From: Gamsiella multidivaricata
Taxonomy: Eukaryota; Mortierellomycota; Mortierellomycetes; Mortierellales; Mortierellaceae
DNA: 64,000 nucleotides
NCBI RefSeq assembly: GCF_025024155.1
Contig: NW_026251790.1
Coordinates: forward strand, 93,759-157,758
Direction: 5' to 3'
Below the pieces are notes generated by a model that saw nothing but the letters and a program-made list of their open reading frames with translations, ran no database searches and was not told the origin of the DNA. The first letter of the stretch is position 1, and each line of letters opens with the position of its first letter. Shown in pieces: positions 55,864 to 64,000 of the stretch. The translations under genes and the position numbers were made by a program.

Positions 55864-57930
55864 AGTAAAGTCTGAACAATTGTACCTGATATCCTTTAAT
55901 TGCTCTAGGGAGAACAATTGGAACTGAGTGTAACGAATGGTGGCAACACAACTACAGAAACGCTAACCGGCCCTCCCACTCCCCTTTCATACTCTCGTTG
56001 TTTCCCAATAGTGTCCAGTCAAACCGGTATCAAAGGTAAGATCGTGTTGCTGGCATGGGTTACATTTTCAAGCGCTTATGAATGCAGGGGTGTGGCTGTA
56101 ACTTAAATATAGCGCGCTGCTGACCATGACCCTTTTTTTTTTTTGTCTTTCAACTCTTAAACAGTCTCTCCAGCGCTCGCTGGCGTGTGGCAGCAAGTAA
56201 CGGCCCCTGGGAGCAAAGTCCGCGCGGTCAAGATCTCGATTCTGAAAGAAACCCTGGAAGAAGACGGTCTCTTCGACATCAAAGGAACCTTTGAAGAAGG
56301 TACCATGGATCATTTTTTCAACCCATGACAATCATGCAAGGAAACATTTCTTCCTGGCTTATCCTCGACGACTGGCAACTAACATCTGTTCCTGCTGGTT
56401 CACAAAATCACGAATCGAAAATATTCGCTCGACAGACTTTAGAATTGTGCACGACAACCTGAAGGATGATGTGCCTGCGTACTTTATGGTTCGCTTCGAT
56501 GGCAGCAAATCGGACCAGTGGATCTTCTTGGCCTATGTTCCAGACATTGCGCATATCCGTCAAAAGATGATCTATGCGGCCACGCGCGCCACCTTGACCA
56601 AGGACCTTGGAGATTCGCACTTCACGGACTCGATCTATGGTACAAACAAGGTATCGTATGCCGATCTGTTCAAACGGATCAATTCTGAGGGGTAGATCGT
56701 CCTACCTTTTGGTTGCTGTTGCTGATTTTCTAATCTTGTTCTGTGCCATGGGATTTATTCTAGGGCGATTTTACGCTGGAGGGATACAAGAGACACAGGG
56801 CAAGCATGACAGCGCCCAAGCCCTTCACGGATCGTGAGCGACAGCTGCAAGAAATTCACGCGAATGAAAAGAGCATGATCGAGAACATGAAGGGTGGTAC
56901 GCATAGGGTGTCGCATGCTCCTGGGATGAATTTTCCTCTGACAGATAGGGCTGTTGCTGCGCTTAAGAAGCTGGTCGTCGCCGCTCCAAGCCCTGCCAAG
57001 GCCTTGCCGAAAAAAGTGACGAGCCCTGCATCAACACCCTTGCCAGTATCGCCAGTCATTAGCCGAGAGAGTACCGTGGTCGTTCCTGAGAAGTCGGCCT
57101 CGGCGGAGAATGTTGAAGACGATGAGTGGGACGATGATAAGACAAAGGAGGCAAAGGCGGAGGAGGATGCAGCGCCCGTGGAAGATGTCAAGGGAATTGA
57201 ACCGGAAGAGGAGATACCTGTGGAGGCTGCCAAACCAGAGCGTACTGTCAACTTTGTCAAGCTGGTGAGTTTTTTTTTGCACATGTATTGGGACTCGTGC
57301 ACTGGCAACGACCATATTCTTGAGTTCTTGCTTACATGCGTTTGTTCTAATGGCATGATATGTATTAGGTCATTGATGCTGAGAGTGAGAAGATTGATCT
57401 TGCAGGCGAGGCCAAGATTGCAGCAAAGGATCTTGTCAAGAACATTGACGAGGACTCACCCCGATTCACGTTCTTTGCGTACGAGCACACCCACAACGGA
57501 ACTGCGCATGATTCGCTCGGTATGTTTCTGATCGGATTTCTGTTACGCGCGTCCTTTGATGACCAATAGAACATTGTCACCTCAATTATGTACTCGCTCA
57601 CCTTTTTTTCTTTTTTTTTTCTTCTTCCTTTCTTTTGTTCCCGTAGTGTTCATGTACACATGCCCCAGCAAGTCAAAGATCCGTGAGCGCATGTTGTATT
57701 CGTCATGCAGGGCTGGTGTGTTGCAGGCAGCGACGGATAATGCAGGACTGAGTGTGGACAAGAAGCTGGAGACGACGGATGTGTCAGACTTGACGGAGCA
57801 GTTTGTACTGGAGGAGCTGCATCCCAAGACCAGCCATTCGAGCTTTGGAGGAAGCAGTGCACGAAGTGCAGTGAGTGGACCACCCCGCTTCAACAAGCCT
57901 GCTCGTCCTGGCGCTCGTAAGGTCATGTAA
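55864..57930 (+). CDS. TWF1: Twinfilin (two ADF-H domains)
   Basis: Seven exons (A at 55864; 56012-56035; 56165-56299; 56436-56650; 56764-57264; 57369-57519; 57647-57930) give 436 residues. The start codon is split: ACAA|gtaaag supplies A and TG follows the acceptor at 56011, giving MSSQTGIK, the expected twinfilin N-terminus. ADF-H domain 1 covers about 5-135 (DFRIVHDNLKDDVPAYFMVRFD, KMIYAATRATLTKDLG). The linker is APKPFTDRERQL. ADF-H domain 2 runs from FPLTDRAVAALKKL to the CPSKSKIRERMLYSSC actin-binding helix. An acidic Pro/Ala/Glu insert of about 90 residues (196-285) interrupts domain 2. The C-terminal tail is basic. Twinfilin binds actin monomers and barbed ends. Confidence 0.88.
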
Positions 57931-59962
57931 AGTGGGAAGGGCAGTCGCAAGAGGGGGGAACGGTATCGTGATAAGAATAAGGAAGAGCTAGCTGGAAGGG
58001 TTGTTGGTAGGCTCAAAAAAGGAGCGAGCGAGCAGAAAAGAAGATCACACTAGAACTAGGAATAAAACTCTGGCTGTATTTTATGGACTGTATGTAGCTG
58101 AACCAGGACGCGTCTCGACCTACGGGAATGGGGTACTGTAGGATGGAGAAGGAAGGATCCCATGGATGATCCCGGATCAGATAATCGGACTTTTAACAAA
58201 AAAGGACACGGGAGATGAAGGTTGCAGTCTCAAAAGGGACCTTGCGAGGGTACGTGCTAAGAAATACAGCCTCCCCAGCCAAAGGAGCATTAGAAAGTTT
58301 GTTGTGTCACTAAAAAAAAAAAAAGAGAGAGGGAAGAAAGAAGTCGCCATGGAAATAACGTGGGCCACCGATCAAAAGAAGTCAATGAGAACCCTTAAAA
58401 TCGTTCTATTGGATGTAGAGAGGAATGCGCCGTTGACACCGGGGAGCAGACTGCTGTACAAGACATTGTAAATGACAGACTGCAGCGCACAAAAAAAAAG
58501 GACATCCACGGAGAAAAAAAAAAAGAGAGCAGCATGTGAAAATTGTGCCCAAAAGATGGTGTGACGAAGGGAAGGGGGGATACGACCGCTGTAGACATGA
58601 GGCACAGGTGGGGGAAATCTCGTCTTCGCCCAATAACCGCCATTGGCACATTGAAATGATTGACACATTGACACACACCCCTTGAACTTAAGGAGTCCGG
58701 GGCAAGGTCCATTTACGGCAAGAGCATGAAGGAGGGAAGTAAGCATTAAGAGAAAACAAACAAACACAACGGACAGAGATGCCAACGGAAACCCAACTGC
58801 TCGACTCAACAAAACTGTAGCAATGACACATCCGTTGATATCTTGGGTGCCAACCTGGGTCTCGCAGAAAATATCCTGTCCGATTTACCGTAGAGTGTGT
58901 GTGGGGGGAAGACTGAAGAGAGCGAGGACAGGGGCCGACAGTACGCATGTAGACATGAAGAAGTAAAGGAGCGAGCTCTAGCCAATGAGTGTCTACATCG
59001 CGAACCAGAGCAAGGCGCGAGATCGATCCCCGTCCGTATTATTCCTCGCAGCTGTCCGCTCGTCACCTCATCCTCTCCGGGACTGCCTCGATGTGTCTCC
59101 AACTTTATTCTATTGGGGAACCCTATTCTATTTGCTGTTGCAGATGCGGGGTAAACGTAAAGAGATAAAGAAAGGGAAACTATCCCCAAGCCGGGCTACA
59201 TATGACAGGGGCAAGATGAGGAAGACAGGGGGAGATGCTACGAATCAAAGGATGGTGGCAATGATGGGTTCAGCTTGTTATAGTTGTGGTTGTCGTTGTA
59301 GTTGGGACCGATCGTTACATCTTGTGCAAGCCTGCAAGGTGAATACCTCCTTGTCCACGGACACAAATTTTAGGACGGATCGATCGCCGACAGTCAGACA
59401 GCTTGCTACCTCTGGTGGTATTGACGATGAAGATGACGATAATGATGGTGAGAACAGAGTAAAGAAGAAGAGGATGATCGCGTGGGGACAGGAATGAATG
59501 AATGAACCAAGGGAAAAGAGGTTTTCTACACCCACAGATCGCTTCAAAGGACATCCGCACGCATGTGTTAAAACCTTTTATTTGTCATTGTGAAAAGAAG
59601 GAAACATATTAGATCATTGACTCTTCTCCTTCCCGTTCTCGGCTCTCACTCGCTTACTTCGGTTCTCTTCCTCCAAAAGTCGTATAAATATAACCATGCC
59701 CTGCCTCTTCTCACTCTTTTTTTTTATTCTTTTTCCCCTTTCCTCTTTTCTAATCCCCTTTCCACCCTTTCGCCCTTTTTCTCCTTTCCACTCTCCATCC
59801 GCCCCTCCCCCCTCCCCACTCTACTTACTCATCTTTTGCATAGATCTAATAGTATCGGGCTCGGATCAACACACTCTCCCTTCTCTCCATATCATCTTTA
59901 GACTCTACCCTACTACATCTCTACTCCACTCTTTCGTTTCATTGTAAAAGAAGCAAAAACAA
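57931..59962. other. Long intergenic region
   Basis: 2 kb between twinfilin and the carrier gene. Frames are short or low in complexity. A-rich runs occur near 58310-58325 and 58490-58525. A long pyrimidine-rich stretch with TATAAATATAA (about 59684-59694) precedes the carrier. No supported gene. Confidence 0.5.
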
Positions 59963-61822
59963 ATGGCTTCCAGAGAAAAGAAGTCCCCTCTCGTCAACTT
60001 GATCGCCGGTGGTTCTGCCGGTTTCATGGAGGCCCTGATCTGTCATCCTCTTGACACGATCAAGGTCCGCATGCAGCTCGCCAAGAACGCCCCCAGGAAC
60101 GCCGCTGTAAGTCTTTCATATGTCACTTTGTATATTTTATGTATATTATGTTCAACTGAACGATTCCAGGGGAATCATTTGCATGCGGAAACGAGTGAGA
60201 GAGATATGTATATTTATATAAATGCCGTGGACACATGGGGGGGGGGGGGGGAGAGGGGGGACTGGACTGATTATTCTTCTGGACTGGATGGTACAAAGTA
60301 CGACGAACAGGAATTCGGGACTGAGGAAGAACTGTGGGCGAGAGTAATGAAGAGCTCGAGAACGACGCAGTAGACCGTTGGACGATGAAGAAGATGCCAA
60401 CGGACTGTTACAAGAAAAAAAAAAGTATGGAAATTGGGGCCTGGCATGTCTGGATCGACAGGGAAGAATCTATTATTACAATACTTTTTCTCGATCTTTG
60501 CAGCGATGTAAATGTCCGTTAAAAAAAGATGGGATGGCAAAAACAGGAGGAGCCTAATGGGTATCATGTATCATGAAGGACAGGACAAAGGGAGGGGGAG
60601 ATCTACATTTTAACCCTGGATGGCCGAACCGAAACAAAAAAAAACAAACGAGGGTTCATTTTTGGTGTGATCTGTATCCACGCGAGCACATCAACTAACA
60701 CATGCGCATGCATATTTTTGTTCCTTTTCAACTTGAAATAGGGCAGCAACTTGTCGTTCGTGGGTGTCGGTATGAGGATTGTCAAGCGGGAATCGCCCAT
60801 GGCCCTGTACAAGGGTCTGGGCGCGGTGACGGCCGGTATTGTCCCCAAGATGGCGATCCGATTCACGACCTTCCAGTTCTACAAGGACCAGATGGTCGAC
60901 AAAAACGGCACCCCGTGGAAGCTGAACAATTTGTGGGGTAAGCTTTTATGAATCTGTCTTGATAATCTAATTCGATAACGGGAGCTGGAATTGAACTGTG
61001 CCCCAGCCAACGACGCTCGGCCGACATCCAAGGAATCTCAGCATTCTCGGACCTGGCATAATGGGTGTGGGGTCAGGACAGGGCATACAAAGACAACAGA
61101 TCGCTTTTCTATTGGCCCTTACTTTCCCACGCTACCAACAATCGAAAAGAAGATGCATTTTGCTCACAACTAAGCTCCTCAATTAACCATCCCCCCATCT
61201 TTCCCTCGCAATAGCTGGTCTGCTCGCCGGTGTCACCGAGGCCGTCTTGGTCGTCACCCCCATGGATGTCGTCAAGATCCGTCTCCAGGCCCAGCGCCAC
61301 TCCATGGCCGATCCCCTCGATATCCCCAAGTACCGCAACGCCGCCCACTGCGCCTACACCGTTGTTCGCGAGGAAGGCTTCGGCGCCCTCTACCGTGGAG
61401 TCGGTCTCACCTCCCTTCGCCAGGCCTCTAACCAGGCCGCCAACTTCCCAACATACCACTTCTTGAAGGGCTACCTCCAGCGTCTCCAGGACATCCAGGA
61501 CTTGCCCGGCTACCAGTCAGCGGTCATCGGTCTGATCTCCGGAGCCATGGGTCCCCTTGTCAACAACCCAATCGATATTGTGAAGACCCGTATTCAGAAG
61601 ACCCCCAACCCTGAGGGCTTGAGCGGCTGGGCTCGCTTCACGGACGTGAACGGACAGATCTTGAAGAACGAGGGCTGGAGGGCTTTCTACAAGGGTGTCA
61701 CCCCCCGTGTGTTGCGTGTCGCTCCTGGCCAGGCAGTTACCTTTGCAGTCTACGAGCGTGTATCGAGCTGGTTGGATAGCAACTCGGATTCCTTCAAGCT
61801 CACCGCCGCTGCTGCCAAGTAA
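59963..61822 (+). CDS. SFC1: Mitochondrial succinate-fumarate carrier Sfc1/Acr1
   Basis: Three exons (59963-60106, 60742-60937, 61215-61822) give 315 residues, the usual carrier length. Three repeats carry the signatures HPLDTIKVRMQ, TPMDVVKIRLQ and NPIDIVKTRIQ, each with P-x-D-x-x-K. ALYKGLGAVTAGIVPKMAIRF, TEAVLVV, RQASNQAANF and GVTPRVLRVAPGQAVTFAVYE match Sfc1 closely. In yeast Sfc1 imports cytosolic succinate from the glyoxylate cycle in exchange for fumarate, needed for growth on C2 compounds and fatty acids. Intron 1 is 635 bp, far longer than the others here, and holds a 13-base G run. It converges on the PITH-domain gene. Confidence 0.9.
60107..60741 (+). other. Unusually long intron 1 of SFC1
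   Basis: 635 bp with a GTAAGT donor and AAATAG acceptor. It has a G13 run near 60238-60250 and no coding potential I accept. Most introns in the window are 60-150 bp. Confidence 0.7.
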
Positions 61823-62057
61823 TTGATTGGCGAGGACAAGCATCGAATCCATTTAACTCATCTCAAAAGTACATAGTGATTTTCATTAAAAACATTCATT
61901 TTTCATCCATAACGACATGTATGCTTTCATTTATCTGTGTCCATGGGATCTTTTGCGCTACTTGAGCATGCTTTGTTGATTCAATAAAATGGAGAGGGGG
62001 GTGTATATACACTACTGCATCGCCCTTGGTTTCAAATTCAACGTTTTTTTTTTTTTT

Positions 62058-63387
62058 TTAGTCGACCTCTTGGTTGAGTGTATCGTTGATTCCGGGAACT
62101 TTGTGATCCGCGGGGTTCGCCTGCAGTTCATAGACCGTAATGATGGGGTCGCGCTTGAGCTATTTGCCACCAGATAAGTATCAAAAGAATCGTAAGAACC
62201 CTCAATCATGATTAGTCCATGGTACGAGTCTTGCCTCTATCGCTTTTTTTTTTTTTTTTTTCTCGCCCAGACACTCTCTGAGGTTATTTCCTGACGCTGT
62301 TTTTGATCCTACCTCTGAGAATTCGCCTTTGAGTCCAATAAAGAAAATCTTTGTAGCATCACCTCCGAAATTTTCATTGAAATACAGTGTCAAGCTGCGG
62401 ATACTCGAAAACTTGGCCACCCTAGAAATAAACAAGGGCATTTGGATAAAAAAAAAAAAAAAAAAAAACTCAATATGATTGCGCTAGAGATCCGCACCCT
62501 AACCTCTCATGATATCGTTTTCTGTGTCTCCAAGCTTCGTATTTCTCATTTTTTTCTAACCTTGTAGAATACTCCGCGATCTGACCGTGCGGGTCCTCCA
62601 CGAGATCCCATTCCTGCGTCGGGACTGTCGATTCTGCAGTATCGAAATCCAAGTCGTCCTGGTTGATGAATCTAATAGAATTTTTTTTTTTTTGGTCGAG
62701 ATCCCAGTCAGCCGACAGTTCTTCCAATGTTTTACGCCGGTAGAGGCAGCGAGCATGTTCCTTTCCTATGGGTATGTCATTCATTTACGCCTTCATCTTG
62801 CGAGGTGCCGATTCTCCTGGATCAGTTCTGAGTGAGATGGATTTCAACTTGACCATGCCCGTAAATCTATCGGCGGATTGATTGGAAGAGCGGTTAATAG
62901 CGAATAACCTCATGGTAGATACTGCCGCATGTCCTCGAAGAGGACTTTTTTTTTTTTTTTTCTGGGCACATTACGGGATCCTGAAGATGAGTTGCTCGTC
63001 CGCATCGCTTTCCACAAACTAAAGAAATAAAATGTAATAGAGTCCATATAAAAATCAAGATAGTCTTTGTAAGAAAGCGTCCATGAAGATTCCTAGACAT
63101 AGTATACGGCATACGTGTATACCCAAAAAAAAAAAAAAAAATGTCGCTCCGAATACCTTCGCATCATCCATTTTCTCGTGCCATGGCTTGAGAACACTCC
63201 GTCCAGAGTTCGGTTCAGCCTCGTTTAGGCAGACGACGTTGTCATGGTCGATGCGTTGATAGAGAGATTCATGCACGAGGCCGGAATCGGGTAATTCGTC
63301 ATGGTCGTGGTCGTGGTCATGGCCTCCATGTCCGTGGCTATGCCCGTGTCCGTGTCCGTGTGCTTCGTCGTGGCAGTGGTGGCTCAT
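62058..63387 (-). CDS. PITH-domain protein (PITHD1-like)
   Basis: Six exons (63387-63157, 63018-62975, 62866-62789, 62671-62561, 62421-62313, 62159-62058) give 224 residues. The N-terminus (about 4-30) is a His/Asp/Gly-rich tract of HGH and HDHD repeats that could bind metal. The PITH fold follows: LVHESLYQRID, SDADEQLIFRIPFTG, VKLKSISL, INQDDLDFDTAES, FSSIRSLTLYFNENFGGDATKIFFIGLKGEF and ITVYELQANPADHKVPG. Human PITHD1 and the thioredoxin-like TXNL1 share this domain, which contacts the proteasome; that is family knowledge only. Four of its introns carry homopolymer A/T tracts. The stop is 235 bp from the convergent SFC1 stop. Confidence 0.87.
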
Positions 63388-63973
63388 GGTTGGTTGTATA
63401 CGGTTGCCGTTAGTTGGGTAAAAGGACCGGTGGAGAAGATGCATCGTTTTTGTGGAAGGACGGTCGCAGGAGGTGACTGTTAAGGAGTGACGGGATCATT
63501 GCATCACGCGCGTCCACGCGTTGTTTGCTTCCACTTTGCGCCATGCTGCAGTAGAACAGTTGACCTTGACCGTGATGGTAGCAAGATATGATATTCGAAT
63601 AGCAAATGGGCGGCAAGCAAAATCGCGCCATGCGGACTAGACACACAAGCATGGACGAAGAGCGTTCCATGTAGGCATCGTCAAGGGAAGCATCCAACGA
63701 TTGCTCTGATGGATATACGTTTATCCAGGACCGCGTCCTCTCTTAGTTCCCCAGAAGATAGCGGTTTATCCGGTAAAGAGGAGGGAGGCCTGCTCATCAC
63801 CGTCACAAAGACAAAAGGGTGCCAGAAGCATCTTGCGGATGACAAATTATTTCGTTCCCATGGGCGGCCGCCGACGACCCCAGTGACCAACATTTCCCAT
63901 AAATAGCAACCTGGTCCTTTTTCTTTGTTCTCTTCATCCTCCTCTCATCCTCCTCCTCGACCTCGCCATAAAA
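63388..63973. other. Divergent promoter region
   Basis: 0.59 kb between the PITH-domain gene (-) and the gene starting at 63974 (+). A CCATAAATAG element lies near 63897, about 75 bp before that start. No other gene. Confidence 0.55.
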
Positions 63974-64000
63974 ATGTCACTCACCGACGCGTGCTGCAAC
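63974..64000 (+). CDS. Start of a gene cut by the window edge
   Basis: A pyrimidine-rich leader, a TATA-like CCATAAATAG and an ATG in an AAAATG context open a frame reading MSLTDACCN before the sequence ends. The MS-x-CC start recalls fungal dienelactone-hydrolase-like proteins, but nine residues are too few to assign it. Confidence 0.5.

Noticed and set aside
55918..56035. Longer twinfilin N-terminus beginning at the ATG at 55918
   Set aside because: It would add 31 residues unlike any twinfilin start, whereas the split ATG gives the expected short N-terminus.
58372..58812. 146-residue minus-strand frame with hydrophobic segments
   Set aside because: It crosses A/T runs, lacks a promoter and overlaps two other frames with equal claim.

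Overview
The window reads as nuclear DNA of a filamentous early-diverging fungus, most likely of the Mortierellaceae (Mortierella/Linnemannia group). This is inferred from dense, short-intron genes, a PacC/Rim101 factor, an Nrc2/Fpk1-type kinase, a Tgl-type patatin lipase, an Hsp70-12-like protein, and relics of a Tc1/IS630-like DDE transposon of a kind common in Mucoromycota. I see no rRNA, tRNA, CRISPR array or bacterial operon. All exon models were built by hand from GT-AG (or GC-AG) sites, and each one closes in frame.

Layout. 1-3.3 kb: an Hsp70-12-like ATPase. 3.8-8.2 kb: two divergent genes for secreted proteins made almost wholly of 15-16-residue MxLPVM repeats. 9.0-30.1 kb: a large inverted duplication with arms at about 9029-12153 and 26961-30064. 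Each arm carries two tiny genes of a 62-69-residue 'MPFFK' family and a decayed piece of an MxLPVM gene. The 14.8 kb spacer holds a triacylglycerol-lipase-like patatin (-), PacC/RIM101 (+), an Nrc2/Fpk1-like AGC kinase (-) and an acyl-CoA synthetase (+). 30.3-31.4 kb: a broken DDE transposase. 32-35.3 kb: four more diverged MPFFK-family genes, giving eight in all.

37.8-64 kb is ordinary, gene-dense chromosome: a polyglutamine bHLH factor, a CCDC174-like protein, a DUF4286 protein, a Nim/pyridoxamine-oxidase-like flavoprotein, an O-fucosyltransferase-like protein, a large vWA protein, a small secreted protein, twinfilin, the Sfc1 succinate-fumarate carrier, a PITH-domain protein, and the start of one further gene at the right edge.

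Function. The spacer pairs a lipase that would release fatty acids with a synthetase that would activate them, next to two regulators; this co-location is suggestive only. The least explained content is the pair of MxLPVM repeat precursors and the eight-member MPFFK family. Both have TATA boxes close to the start codon and show recent duplication, gene conversion and decay, which is typical of fast-evolving accessory genes.
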